Source: Lichenibacterium dinghuense (GTDB taxonomy: Bacteria > Pseudomonadota > Alphaproteobacteria > Rhizobiales > Beijerinckiaceae). Taken from it: 64,000 bases of DNA. A program made the translations under genes and the position numbers. Each line of letters opens with the position of its first letter. Position 1 is the stretch's first letter. The notes below the pieces were generated by a model. That model was not told the DNA's origin. It saw only the letters and a program-made list of their open reading frames with translations, and did not search any database. Location of the stretch: assembly GCF_021730615.1 (NCBI RefSeq), contig NZ_JAJLMN010000001.1, positions 5,733,501-5,797,500 on the forward strand, written 5' to 3'. Shown one piece after another: positions 17,589-26,155 of the stretch.

Positions 17589-18119
17589 TCAGGCGCGGCT
17601 GCGCTTGACCCTGGTCTCGGGACTCAGCGGGGCGTCGAGCGCGAGGCTGACGAGGCCCCGGCACGCGAGGGCGAGGATGGTCGTCACGCCGTCGTGGGAG
17701 GACGTCGTGGCCTGCGCGAGTTCGATGAGCGGGCACTCGCCGCCGCAGACGTCGAGGTAGTGCAGGACGCGCACCTGGTCGCTGGCGTGCACGTAGCGGC
17801 GGCGGCAGGCCCAGACCATGTCGAGGGCCCGGTGGTTGGCGTCCAGCATGGGCCGGGCGTACGCCAGCCCGGAAGCGTCCAGCCCCTCGGCCAGGACGTC
17901 GTCGACGATGCGCAGCGGTACGACCTCGCCGAAGGCGTCGACGACCATGGCGACGCGGCCCGGCGTGCCGGCGCGACCACAGCCGGAGGGTACCGGCTCG
18001 ATGGCGGACACCTCGGGGTCCAGCGACGCGCGGACGAGCGCGAGGCGCGCGACGTCGGTCACGTAGGGGACGGGCCTGACGGTCCGCGGGGAGGTGAAGA
18101 GGGGGACGTACTCGTTCAT
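17589..18119 (-). CDS. Hypothetical protein upstream of the AAA+/M41 protease
   Basis: A 176-residue protein (MNEYVPLFTSPRTVRPVPYV at the start). The C-terminal third (LHYLDVCGGECPLIELAQAT ... ILALACRGLVSLALDAPLS) looks like a winged helix: recognition helix followed by a strand with a basic tail (TRVKRSRA). The middle (RHVHASDQ region, AMVVDAFGEVVPLRIVDDVL) predicts mixed alpha/beta. Its stop is 74 bases before the protease start, on the same strand, which suggests a functional link. Family not recognised; DNA binding is only suggested. Confidence 0.6.
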   Translation of the reverse strand: MNEYVPLFTSPRTVRPVPYVTDVARLALVRASLDPEVSAIEPVPSGCGRAGTPGRVAMVVDAFGEVVPLRIVDDVLAEGLDASGLAYARPMLDANHRALDMVWACRRRYVHASDQVRVLHYLDVCGGECPLIELAQATTSSHDGVTTILALACRGLVSLALDAPLSPETRVKRSRA

Positions 18120-18174
18120 GACCAGGGGTTCCGCGACGCACGCGTCCCCCGGCGGGTCCATGGTCCGTCGCGGG

Positions 18175-18477
18175 CTACGCGGGGGGACGCGCGCAGCCGG
18201 CGCCGCGCTGGCGTTTTCGCCAGGCGGGCAGGAGCCGCGAGAGTTTGGACAGGTTCGTCATGGTCGAACAAATAGAGAACATGCTTGGACGGTTCCAGCC
18301 CCGGTAGGGCCGCGATGGCCGAAAAGTCCGCGCGGCGATGTCTGCTCGACGCGCGCCGAAACCGGAAAGTCGAGCGTCCGCCGTGACTTGGGCGAGCGTT
18401 AACCAACGCGCACGGTCGACTGCGCGGGCCGCCTGCCGACCTTCGATGACCGTCGCGGGATATGTCGTGGCAGGCAT
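18175..18477 (-). CDS. Hypothetical protein following the metallophosphoesterase
   Basis: A 100-residue frame from ATG 18477, which lies two bases past the metallophosphoesterase stop, so translation could be coupled. The N-terminal half (EGRQAARAVDRARWLTLAQV) is helical; the C-terminal half (LSRLLPAWRKRQRGAGCARP) is basic. No domain recognised. It is supported mainly by its position. Confidence 0.4.
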   Translation of the reverse strand: MPATTYPATVIEGRQAARAVDRARWLTLAQVTADARLSGFGARRADIAARTFRPSRPYRGWNRPSMFSICSTMTNLSKLSRLLPAWRKRQRGAGCARPPA

Positions 18478-18479
18478 CG

Positions 18480-19274
18480 TCAGACCTCGAACACGAGCGC
18501 GGGGTCGAACGTGACGGCGCTCGTCTCGTCCCAGTGGCCACGGGCGTTGCAGACCACTCGGGTATCGCCGACGCGGTAATCCGCGCGGCCGTGGACGTGG
18601 CCGTGCACCCACAGGTCGGGCCCGTGCCGGAGCATCGTCGCGGACAGGTCCGAGGCGTACGCCCCCGCGAGCAGGTCGTAGGGGTCCGTCAGCGACATGG
18701 GGTGGGGGGCGTGGTGCGTGACGACGACCGTGGGCCCGTCGTGCGGCCGGGCCAACTCCGTCTCCAGCCAGGCACGGGACGCGTGGTGGCGCGCCAGCAG
18801 GTCGGACGGCCGGACGTAGTGGTGGCGGCCGCTCCTCCTGCGCCTGACGCGTCGGTAGTCCAGCATGCCGCGTCCCACGACGCGGGCCGGGTCCATCGTC
18901 GTCAGCCGCGCGGTCAGCCTGAGGTCGGACCACAGCGTGGCGCCGAGGAAGCGTACGCCCGCGATGACGGCGGCGTCGTCCTCCAGCAAGCTGATGCCGT
19001 GGCGCGCTGCCAGCCCGCGGCCGCGCAGCATCTGGTCGTCGAGCGTGTAGCGGTCGACGGCGTCGGGACCGCACCAGGCGTCGTGGTTGCCGGCGACGTA
19101 GACCACCGGCACGCCCGGCAGGCGTTCGTGCAGCCAATCGAGGGCCCCGGTCAGCGGCGACGACAGGTCGCCCGCGACGACCACGGCGTCGAACGAGGCC
19201 GGGGCGCGCGGGAGCGGGTCGGGGGCGTTCCCCCCCGCATCGAGGTGGAGGTCGGAGAAGGTCCAGAGGCGCAT
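18480..19274 (-). CDS. Calcineurin-like metallophosphoesterase
   Basis: A 264-residue protein with the full metal-binding set of the family: D-x-H in FSDLHLD (residues 6-12), GD in VVVAGDLSS, GNHD in YVAGNHDAW, the His of VTHHAPHP and the final GHVHG. It should bind two divalent metals and hydrolyse a phosphodiester or phosphomonoester; the substrate cannot be read from sequence. No signal peptide, so cytoplasmic. The start is ATG at 19274 because the family begins a few residues before the D-x-H motif; upstream codons are low complexity. Confidence 0.88.
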   Translation of the reverse strand: MRLWTFSDLHLDAGGNAPDPLPRAPASFDAVVVAGDLSSPLTGALDWLHERLPGVPVVYVAGNHDAWCGPDAVDRYTLDDQMLRGRGLAARHGISLLEDDAAVIAGVRFLGATLWSDLRLTARLTTMDPARVVGRGMLDYRRVRRRRSGRHHYVRPSDLLARHHASRAWLETELARPHDGPTVVVTHHAPHPMSLTDPYDLLAGAYASDLSATMLRHGPDLWVHGHVHGRADYRVGDTRVVCNARGHWDETSAVTFDPALVFEV

Positions 19275-19532
19275 GACGGGAGCCGAGGCGTACGCCCGCC
19301 GGTGATGGCCGGGACGGGGCGATGACACGGAAGGCCGGGCGCCACGTCAGGGATGGGGGCAGCCGGCATTGACGCGCGCGGCCGCGGGCCGCGTCAGGCA
19401 GCGTCCTTGATCTTCCCGTGTCGCGCGAACGTCATCATGGCAGGACCGAAGATGTGCCTCCGAGCTTGTAGGACAAGCTCGTCGCTTCGGTAGGGTGAGC
19501 GAAGGGTGAAGCCAGGCCGGAGGTTGTCCACC

Positions 19533-20621
19533 TCAGGAAGCTGACACACGTCTCGCAAGCAAGGCGAGGTCGACCTGCCCATGAACCCCGAGCTTCTGGT
19601 ACGCAGTCTTCAGGTAGACGCGGGCCGTATCGAAGGTCAGATTCAGGCGTGCGGCCGCGTCGCGGGGCGTTCCCCCCGAAGCGATAACTCGCACCACCGC
19701 CGCCTCGCGCGGCGCGAGCCCGCCAGCCTGGATCATGAGCGAGAGTGCCTCCTCGTCGACGGGAGGCGGACGCGACGAGTCGATCAGGATGGCCACGGCC
19801 GCGGTCAGGTCGAACAGGTCCAACGCCGCACCCACCACGGGCATGAGCAGGAGGCGAACGGTCGATGCCCGTTCACTGCCCATCAGCGTCGTCATGGTGG
19901 GCCTGCCGTCCTGCAGGGTGATCCGGAGGGCGGCGTCGAGCCGGGACTGGTCCGGTGCGAACGGCGCCACCAACCGTCCGGCCACCACCTGGATCTCCAG
20001 CCCGAGCACGTCCCGCGCCGCGGGGTTCAGGTCCAGCACACGGGCGTCGTGCCCGAGGTGGATGACCGGCTCCCCGCGGCGCTCGAACGGCTCCGCCACG
20101 CGCCGTGCGCCCGCGCGCATGAGGGAGCGGGAGGCCATCACGGCGGCCCGCAGGTAGGGCAGCATCGTGCCAAACGCCGTGAGTTCGTCAGACTCGTAGT
20201 CGCCCTCGCGCGCGGACCTGTACGTGATGAGGTTCAGGTCGCCCTCGTCCGTTCGGTCGAGGAATGCCGATGCCTGGTGGACGCAGTGCCGGGGAACCAG
20301 GAACTCGTTGTAGAACGGGTCCCTGCGGCGCCCCTCCGGGCCGAACGCCATACCCTCGGTGATGAAGCCGGCCGCCGGGTCGGTCCGGATGTGGCTACGT
20401 CGCGTGAGCGGTGGGGTCCGTCCGGACTGGAAATCCAGGAACTGCTGGCGGACGCCGCTGGACGGGATGGCGAACATGCGCGGCGGCGTCGTCCTGGCGA
20501 CCCCACCGCCCAGGACGCCCATCCGCTTCATCAGGTTCTCCAAGGCCGGCATCCAGGCCCCATCCGACATCGCCGCGCCCAGCATCTCCTGCGCGGCCCT
20601 CAGCAAAGCGTCGCCGTCCAT
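19533..20621 (-). CDS. LuxR-family helix-turn-helix transcriptional regulator
   Basis: A 362-residue regulator. The C-terminal 65 residues are a LuxR-type HTH (LAPREAAVVRVIASGGTPRD ... YLKTAYQKLGVHGQVDLALL). The N-terminal 280 residues contain a PAS-like sensory region (PVIHLGHDARVLDLNPAARD) preceded by a helical segment, the architecture of a well-known alphaproteobacterial regulator group. It is transcribed alone; the neighbouring genes offer no clear target. No receiver aspartate is present, so control is probably by ligand rather than phosphorylation. Confidence 0.85.
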   Translation of the reverse strand: MDGDALLRAAQEMLGAAMSDGAWMPALENLMKRMGVLGGGVARTTPPRMFAIPSSGVRQQFLDFQSGRTPPLTRRSHIRTDPAAGFITEGMAFGPEGRRRDPFYNEFLVPRHCVHQASAFLDRTDEGDLNLITYRSAREGDYESDELTAFGTMLPYLRAAVMASRSLMRAGARRVAEPFERRGEPVIHLGHDARVLDLNPAARDVLGLEIQVVAGRLVAPFAPDQSRLDAALRITLQDGRPTMTTLMGSERASTVRLLLMPVVGAALDLFDLTAAVAILIDSSRPPPVDEEALSLMIQAGGLAPREAAVVRVIASGGTPRDAAARLNLTFDTARVYLKTAYQKLGVHGQVDLALLARRVSAS

Positions 20622-20731
20622 CGATTCCTGGATCCGGGGTTCGGGGGCCGATTGGGAGTCGAGACCTTGAGCGGCCGGACTCGTTCGATGGTAGCAGCCG
20701 ACTGTTCACGTCGGCTTGCCAGGGGTCCGCC

Positions 20732-21376
20732 TCAGAGACGGTAGGAGGCGTCGAACGTCTCCAACGGCAGCAGGCGCCTGAAGGCGACGGCGAAACCACC
20801 GTCGAACCGGCGGACCACCCGGGCCGGCGTTCGCCCGACCGTGACATCCTCGTACTCACGGGGCAGGGTCACGGACCTGATGGCGGCGCCCGAGCGGGAC
20901 AGGTCGACCAGCGTGGCACGGATGCGTTCACCCGTGCCGCGCACGATCTCGACGGCATCGACGTCCGGCCTGACGCGATGCTGACCGCGCAACTCATCCC
21001 GGCCATCGGGTGGCAGGCGGGCGAGTTTCGCGAACTGTCGTGCGAGCCGGACGCGCTTGTCCGGCGGGGCCGCGATGCCGAGGCTGAAAGCGTCGTCGGA
21101 CGTCCACACCGCCTCGCCCTCGATGCGGCCCACCAAGTCCAGGTAGACGACGACCCGGCCGTCGTCGGCCATGCTGCCGACCTTATCGGTGCTCATGTTC
21201 AGGCGTCCCCGGTAGTGCGAGACCAGGGTACAGGGGCGTTCCCCGACGCCTTGCGCCAGGAAACGGCCGGGGAGCCGGACGTCGTGCACCGCGTCGAGGG
21301 CATCGGTCGTGATCTCGTGGACAGGGAGCATCGGGCTGGTCTCGGTCGGGAGCATCGGATGGCGGGCGTGGCTCAC
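20732..21376 (-). CDS. PilZ-domain protein
   Basis: A 214-residue protein. The C-terminal 100 residues are PilZ-like (RGTGERIRATLVDLSRSGAA, a D/N-x-S-x-x-G core), and the N-terminal half may hold a second divergent PilZ barrel (VVYLDLVGRIEGEAVWTSDD). The usual RxxxR c-di-GMP motif is only partly matched (HRVRPDV region), so ligand binding is uncertain. The GTG start at 21376 overlaps the upstream gene by four bases (GTGA), so the two are translationally coupled. Probably a c-di-GMP effector for surface or motility behaviour. Confidence 0.75.
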   Translation of the reverse strand: MSHARHPMLPTETSPMLPVHEITTDALDAVHDVRLPGRFLAQGVGERPCTLVSHYRGRLNMSTDKVGSMADDGRVVVYLDLVGRIEGEAVWTSDDAFSLGIAAPPDKRVRLARQFAKLARLPPDGRDELRGQHRVRPDVDAVEIVRGTGERIRATLVDLSRSGAAIRSVTLPREYEDVTVGRTPARVVRRFDGGFAVAFRRLLPLETFDASYRL

Positions 21377-22227
21377 AGCGTGACCCACTCGTCGAACGTC
21401 CCCCGGTCCAGCGGCTCCGTGAACTGCATGGCGAGCCCGCGCTCCCATGTCCGCACCACGCGCGCCATCCGCTGGCCCACGCCCACCATGTCACCCACGC
21501 CGACCCGAGGAAGGGGTTCGGAGAACGCCACCCCCGACAGCGAGACATCCTGGATGCTGCCGGTCAGGCGACGCCCGTCGCCCGTCGTCACGATGACCTT
21601 GCGCATCCTCGGCACGATGCGGGCGTGCCGTGCCGCGGCCCTGCGGGCGTGGCCCTCGCGGGCCGTCGCCGCCACGGATTCCGCCTCGGCCTCGACGGCG
21701 TCCAGCATGCCGCGCGCGAGGCGCAGCGTCGCCGACGTGGCCGGACCACCATGGGCCTCGCGGAGTTCCCGCAGGAGCCGGTTGCCGAGCGTCACGACCG
21801 CGCCGGCACGGGCCGCGGCGGCGGCCAGGAGCGTGTCCGCGGTGTCCTCACGCGCTCCGGCGCCGCAGGCAGCACGGACGGTGGGCAGCGCGAGGAGGAG
21901 CAGGCCGGCGATGGTGGCCAGGGACTGGCAGTCGCCGCCCCACGGCGCCTGCACCGCGGCCATCGGCAGCGACAAGCAAGCCAGTCCGGCCAGCCCTGCA
22001 CCGGCGACGGCGGTGTCGATCCGGCACGCGCGGGCACGTTCCGCGGAGAACGCCTGCCGTGCCACCCTCGCCCGCGACGCCGCCTGCCCGATGGCCGCCC
22101 GCGTCCGTTCCGCGGTGGCCGCGTCAATGGGATGGGTCGTGCCCGCACCGCCATGGGCCTGTCCCGTCTCGGCGTCGGCGCCGTCCCGCGCCGACCACAG
22201 CATCGACCTCGCCGCCACCGCGCTCAT
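21373..22227 (-). CDS. Membrane protein with C-terminal PilZ domain
   Basis: A 284-residue protein from ATG 22227. Two membrane helices lie at about 74-92 (AVAGAGLAGLACLSLPMAAV) and 103-120 (SLATIAGLLLLALPTVRAA). A long helical region follows (about 135-195), then a PilZ domain (RRLTGSIQDVSLSGVAFSEP, near 215-280). The layout suggests membrane-tethered c-di-GMP signalling. It overlaps the next PilZ gene by four bases; the pair share the C-terminal pattern (FDGGFAVAF versus WERGLAMQF), which suggests duplication. Confidence 0.75.
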   Translation of the reverse strand: MSAVAARSMLWSARDGADAETGQAHGGAGTTHPIDAATAERTRAAIGQAASRARVARQAFSAERARACRIDTAVAGAGLAGLACLSLPMAAVQAPWGGDCQSLATIAGLLLLALPTVRAACGAGAREDTADTLLAAAAARAGAVVTLGNRLLRELREAHGGPATSATLRLARGMLDAVEAEAESVAATAREGHARRAAARHARIVPRMRKVIVTTGDGRRLTGSIQDVSLSGVAFSEPLPRVGVGDMVGVGQRMARVVRTWERGLAMQFTEPLDRGTFDEWVTL

Positions 22228-22380
22228 GGATTGCCCCTCACTCGACAGTGCCGTCTCGCCCGGGGGTGGAACCCGAATCGGGAGATACCGGCATGCAGAG
22301 GACGATAGGTCGAGGCGTACGCTTCGGGACGCTCCCACCTGGGAAGGGGTTCAAGGCGTCGGTCGTCGGAGGCGTACCGC

Positions 22381-24621
22381 TCAGTTGACGCGAGATGAAT
22401 CCATTTTGGTACGGGCGCCTGCGGTGGCGACCGCCAGCCACTCGCCCAACTTCGACCATCGCCGGCGTTGCCCGCCATTCCTGACCGCCATGGCGATGGC
22501 CTTGCGCTGGCCGACCAGCACGACGAGGCGCTTGCCCCGCGTCACGCCGGTGTAGAGCAGGTTGCGGGCCAGCATGGTGTAGTGCTGGGTCATCACCGGG
22601 ATGACCACGGCAGGGTACTCGGACCCCTGCGCCTTGTGGATGGTGGTCGCGTAGGCCAGCACCAACTCGTCCAGCTCGCCGAAGCCGTAGGTGACCTCGC
22701 GGCCGTCGAACGTGGCGACAAGTTCGCCCGCCTCCGCGTCGATGCGCGTTACGATGCCGAGGTCTCCGTTGTAGACCTCCTTGTCGTAGTCGTTCTCGAC
22801 CTGCATGACCTTGTCGCCCGGCCCGTAGGTCCAGCCGAACCTCTCCACACGTACCTCGCCGGGTGGGTTCAGCACCTTCTGCAGCTCGGCGTTCAGCGCG
22901 CGGGCGCCGACGCCGCCGCGGTTCATGGGGCACAGCACCTGGACGTCGCGGACCGGGTCGAGGCCGAAGGCGCGCGGGATCCGCTCGCGCACGATGGCGA
23001 GCACCTTCGCCACGGCGGTCTCCGGCTCGGCCGCGTCCACGACGTAGAAGTCGCTCCGCTCTGCCCCGGCCGGCGTCGCCTCTGGCATCTGCCCCGCGTT
23101 GATCCGGTGCGCGTTGACGATCACTCGGCTCGTCGCGGCCTGCCGGAACACCTCGGTCAACTGCACCACCGGCACGGCGCCGGAGCCGATCACGTCGGCG
23201 AGCACCTGCCCCGGCCCGACCGAGGGGAGTTGGTCGACGTCGCCGACGAGCAGCAGCGCGGCCCGCGGCGGCAGGGCGCGCAGCAGCGCCTTCATCAGCA
23301 GCACGTCCACCATGGACGTCTCGTCGACGACGAGCAGGTCGCACGGGAGCGGGTTCGCCTCGTCGCGCTTGAAGCCGCCGTTCTTCGGGTCGGTCTCCAG
23401 CAGGCGGTGAATCGTCTTCGCCTCGACACCGGTCGACTCGGTCAGGCGCTTCGCCGCGCGGCCTGTGGGGGCGCAGAGCGCGACGGCGACACCCTTCGCG
23501 ACCAGCATCTTCAGAATGGAGTTGACCAGCGTCGTCTTGCCGACTCCCGGCCCCCCGGTGATGACCAGGGCCTTGCTCGCCGCGGCGAGGCGCAGAGCCT
23601 CGCGCTGGCTCGGGGCGAGCGTCAGGCCGCCGCGGCTTTCCAGCCAAGGAACGGCCCGGTCGATGTCGATGGATGGCCAGGGCGCCTCGCCGGCGGCAAG
23701 AGTCCGCAAGCGTTCGGCGATGTCGCGCTCGGCGTGGTATAGGCCGGCCAGGAACACGCAGCGCCGTTCCCCAACCGTGTCGGCCACGACGGCACCGTCC
23801 TGCAGCTCCAACGCCAGGGCGGCCGTCAGCCGCTCGGCCGTGACCTCCAATAGCTCGGCCCCGGTCCGGAGGAGATCGTTCTCCGGCAGGCCGCAGTGGC
23901 CCTCGTCCATGGCCTCGGCGAGCGCGTAGCTGACGCCGGCGCGGACGCGGACCATGGCGTCCTTGGCGATGCCGAGCTTGCCGGCGACCTGGTCGGCCGT
24001 CTTGAAGCCGATGCCGCGGATGTCGCGTGCAAGCCGATACGGGTTCTCGGTGATGGTCGCCACGGCCTCGGCGCCGTACGTCTTGTAGATCCGCACCGCC
24101 CGCGAGGTCCCGACCCCGTGGGCGTGCAAGAACAGCATGATCTCGCGCACCACCTTCTGCTCGGCCCAACCGGCGGCGATGCGCCGGGCGCGGACGGGGC
24201 CAATGCCCTCGACCTCGCGCAGGCGCGACGGGTCGGCCTCGATGACGTCGAACACGGCTTCGCCGAACGCCTCCACCAGCCGCTTGGCGTAGGCCGGGCC
24301 GATGCCGCGGATCATGCCCGAGCCGAGATATTTCTCGATGCCCTCGACCGTCGTGGGTGCGGTCGCCTTGAGGAAGCTGGCCCGGAACTGCAGGCCGTGC
24401 GTGCTGTCGTTGGTCCAGGTGCCGGCGGCCTGGACCCACTCACCGGCCGAGATCATGGCGGCGTGGCCGACGACGGTGATCAGGTCGCGCTGCCCCCGAG
24501 CCTTGAGCCGCAGCACGCAGAAGCCGTTCTCCTCGTTGTGGAACGTCACGCGCTCGACCAGCCCGGCGAGGTTCTCCCTGGGAGCCCCGGACGACGAGGC
24601 AGGCGTCGACGCTGGGCCCAC
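22381..24621 (-). CDS. recD2: RecD2-type ATP-dependent 5'-3' DNA helicase
   Basis: A 746-residue SF1B helicase. Layout: N-terminal OB-like domain (LVERVTFHNEENGFCVLRLK), helix-hairpin-helix region (YLGSGMIRGIGPAYAKRLVE, then VEGIGPVRARRIAAGW), Walker A GGPGVGKTT (Lys362), motif II VVDETSMVD, motif III LVGDVDQLPSVGPGQ, and C-terminal motifs V/VI (TIHKAQGSEYPAV, LLYTGVTRGKRLVVLVGQ). Not part of a RecBCD operon, so the RecD2/TraA-like class applies. It probably works in repair or fork processing. A 5' fragment of a paralogue lies at 34.1-34.3 kb. The last 30 residues are basic. Confidence 0.93.
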   Translation of the reverse strand: MGPASTPASSSGAPRENLAGLVERVTFHNEENGFCVLRLKARGQRDLITVVGHAAMISAGEWVQAAGTWTNDSTHGLQFRASFLKATAPTTVEGIEKYLGSGMIRGIGPAYAKRLVEAFGEAVFDVIEADPSRLREVEGIGPVRARRIAAGWAEQKVVREIMLFLHAHGVGTSRAVRIYKTYGAEAVATITENPYRLARDIRGIGFKTADQVAGKLGIAKDAMVRVRAGVSYALAEAMDEGHCGLPENDLLRTGAELLEVTAERLTAALALELQDGAVVADTVGERRCVFLAGLYHAERDIAERLRTLAAGEAPWPSIDIDRAVPWLESRGGLTLAPSQREALRLAAASKALVITGGPGVGKTTLVNSILKMLVAKGVAVALCAPTGRAAKRLTESTGVEAKTIHRLLETDPKNGGFKRDEANPLPCDLLVVDETSMVDVLLMKALLRALPPRAALLLVGDVDQLPSVGPGQVLADVIGSGAVPVVQLTEVFRQAATSRVIVNAHRINAGQMPEATPAGAERSDFYVVDAAEPETAVAKVLAIVRERIPRAFGLDPVRDVQVLCPMNRGGVGARALNAELQKVLNPPGEVRVERFGWTYGPGDKVMQVENDYDKEVYNGDLGIVTRIDAEAGELVATFDGREVTYGFGELDELVLAYATTIHKAQGSEYPAVVIPVMTQHYTMLARNLLYTGVTRGKRLVVLVGQRKAIAMAVRNGGQRRRWSKLGEWLAVATAGARTKMDSSRVN

Positions 24622-24634
24622 GTGCCTCGTCGCC

Positions 24635-25165
24635 TCAGGTCATGGACGGCGCGGGGACGTGGACGCGACGACGGCTTCGCGGAAGGTCACGCCAGAGCGT
24701 GGATCCCAGCAGGAAGCCCAGACCCTGGACGAAGTCCGATACGGTCGTGAGCGCGTCCGTGAGCGATGCACCCGCGAAGAGGTCCCATGCGTCCCAGGTA
24801 AGGAAGGCAACGATCATCAGGATCAGGGGAAGGTAGTCGTCCCGCCGCAGGGCGCTCGCCGTGGCGGCCCCGAAGCGGGGCGGTCGACGCGCAGCCACCG
24901 CCGTCAGGTTCGACCAGATCACGCAGACCCAGCAGAAGATGCCGGCCATGGCGACGTCGAACACGCTTCCGGCTTGCAGATGACCCGAGATGACCTTGGT
25001 CGTGATCGTGGCCGCTTGCAGGACGGCAGCGGTCCGCAACACACCCGTCGCTACCCCGAACGGCCCGACGCGAAAATGGGCGACCATCAGGTCCGCCGCA
25101 CCCTGTGCGATACGATCCCGGATGAACAGGGAGGCCGCGGTCATGCGGGAACCGAGATCCTTCAA
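24635..25165 (-). CDS. Small multi-pass membrane protein of unknown function
   Basis: A 176-residue protein with about four hydrophobic segments (FGVATGVLRTAAVLQAATIT; SVFDVAMAGIFCWVCVIWSN; YLPLILMIVAFLTWDAWDLF; ALTTVSDFVQGLGFLLGSTL). The TTG start at 25165 is chosen because a full GGAGGT lies six bases upstream; the first ATG, seven codons later, has no ribosome site at the right distance, and the longer frame would run deep into the divergent gene. It ends 13 bases before the recD2 start and may be co-transcribed with it. No family recognised. Confidence 0.65.
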   Translation of the reverse strand: MKDLGSRMTAASLFIRDRIAQGAADLMVAHFRVGPFGVATGVLRTAAVLQAATITTKVISGHLQAGSVFDVAMAGIFCWVCVIWSNLTAVAARRPPRFGAATASALRRDDYLPLILMIVAFLTWDAWDLFAGASLTDALTTVSDFVQGLGFLLGSTLWRDLPRSRRRVHVPAPSMT

Positions 25166-25208
25166 CCAACCACCTCCGGATGTCCCGGCATCATGTAAGG
25201 GGTCACGC

Positions 25209-25478
25209 ATGCCACGCCGATCCGACGCCGCCGGGGGCACGATGATCGACCTCATCGGGCGAGCCATCGCGAAAGCCGATGCCGCCGACTTCGGGACGGA
25301 CACCGAACGGTATCGGCGGCTGGCGCTCGCCGCACTCGGGCCGCTCGCGAAGCCCACGGAGGCCATGGTCGATGCAGCCCACGATGCGGCTTCGTTCGAC
25401 GCCCATTGGGCCATCAACAGCCGGCGCGACTTCAGGCGAGCGGTGAAGGCGATGGTCGCCCAAGCTTCCCGTGAGTGA
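25209..25478 (+). CDS. Small hypothetical protein
   Basis: An 89-residue helical protein (IDLIGRAIAKADAADFGTDT; KPTEAMVDAAHDAASFDAHW; RRDFRRAVKAMVAQAS). The PTEAM-x(2)-AA-HD pattern followed by RRAVKAM recurs in short conserved hypotheticals of the Methylobacteriaceae. The ATG follows AAGGGG. It is divergent from the membrane protein gene. Function unknown. Confidence 0.6.
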   Translation: MPRRSDAAGGTMIDLIGRAIAKADAADFGTDTERYRRLALAALGPLAKPTEAMVDAAHDAASFDAHWAINSRRDFRRAVKAMVAQASRE

Positions 25479-25499
25479 AGGACGCATGCCGGACGAACA

Positions 25500-26051
25500 T
25501 CAGGCTCGCAAACCGACGACGATATTCACTGGGTCGTGGAGTGTATTGGCCACCGGCGACCAGAGCACGGCGTAGTCCACCACCGACTTCAGTGCGTCCC
25601 GCGGCACGTCTGCGTCGATGAGGATGTCGACGGTTATGGATTGGAATCCGAGTGGCCCGGGTCGCCTCGGACCGGTCGCCCAGAGGGCGGAAGCGTCGAT
25701 GTCACCTCCGGTGTGGACCTCCAGCTTACGGAGCGGGATCCCGCGCGCCACCGCGTTGGCCTGGATGCCGACCGTGAGGCAGGCCCCCAGGGCCGCCAGC
25801 AGCATCTCGGACGGGTGCGGCTCCTCATCCTCGGACAGCAGAGTGCCATCCTCCGCGGCCTCCGCCGTGCCGCTGCCGAAGGGCTCCAGGTGGCGGACGT
25901 GATGCCGCTGCCGAAGCCTCGTCGTGGCGACGGTCCTGCATGCCAGACGGCGTAGGTTCTCCGGCGCCGGGAGCGGATGGCTCGCGTCGGGCATCGTTGC
26001 GTCGAGGGACACCGCATCGACCCTCGGCTCATGATCGGTCAGCTCTGTCAC
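25500..26051 (-). CDS. OsmC-family protein lacking the second conserved cysteine
   Basis: A 183-residue OsmC-like protein: HPSEMLLAALGACLTVGIQA holds the first conserved cysteine and the family's ExLL-AL-AC pattern, and the closing segment WSPVANTLHDPVNIVV matches the usual CPV-x-NTL strand except that Cys is Ser. Typical OsmC/Ohr peroxiredoxins need both cysteines, so peroxidase activity is doubtful and another thiol or binding role is likely. The GTG start at 26051 has AGGAG seven bases upstream. It is divergent from a LysR gene 104 bases away, which is probably its regulator. Confidence 0.85.
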   Translation of the reverse strand: MTELTDHEPRVDAVSLDATMPDASHPLPAPENLRRLACRTVATTRLRQRHHVRHLEPFGSGTAEAAEDGTLLSEDEEPHPSEMLLAALGACLTVGIQANAVARGIPLRKLEVHTGGDIDASALWATGPRRPGPLGFQSITVDILIDADVPRDALKSVVDYAVLWSPVANTLHDPVNIVVGLRA

Positions 26052-26155
26052 GTCGACGCTCCTCGCGATGCCTGCCCCGACCGACAACGGTTTCGGTTCA
26101 CCGGAAGGCCGGAGTAGAAACGCTTTCTGGAAATGCGAAAACGCATGGAGCCGGG
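26052..26155. promoter_or_regulatory. Shared divergent control region of OsmC and LysR genes with two inverted repeats
   Basis: The 104-base gap holds GAAAcgcTTTC at 26117-26127 and ATGCGaaaaCGCAT at 26133-26146. The second lies just before the LysR ribosome site (GGAG at 26147), a position suited to autorepression, and the first suits a LysR activation site for the divergent gene. Their use is inferred. Confidence 0.5.

Noticed and set aside
19581-20744. A 387-codon plus-strand frame opposite the LuxR gene
   Set aside because: Its content is the antisense of a clear LuxR regulator; composition is His/Arg/Gly-rich with no domain.
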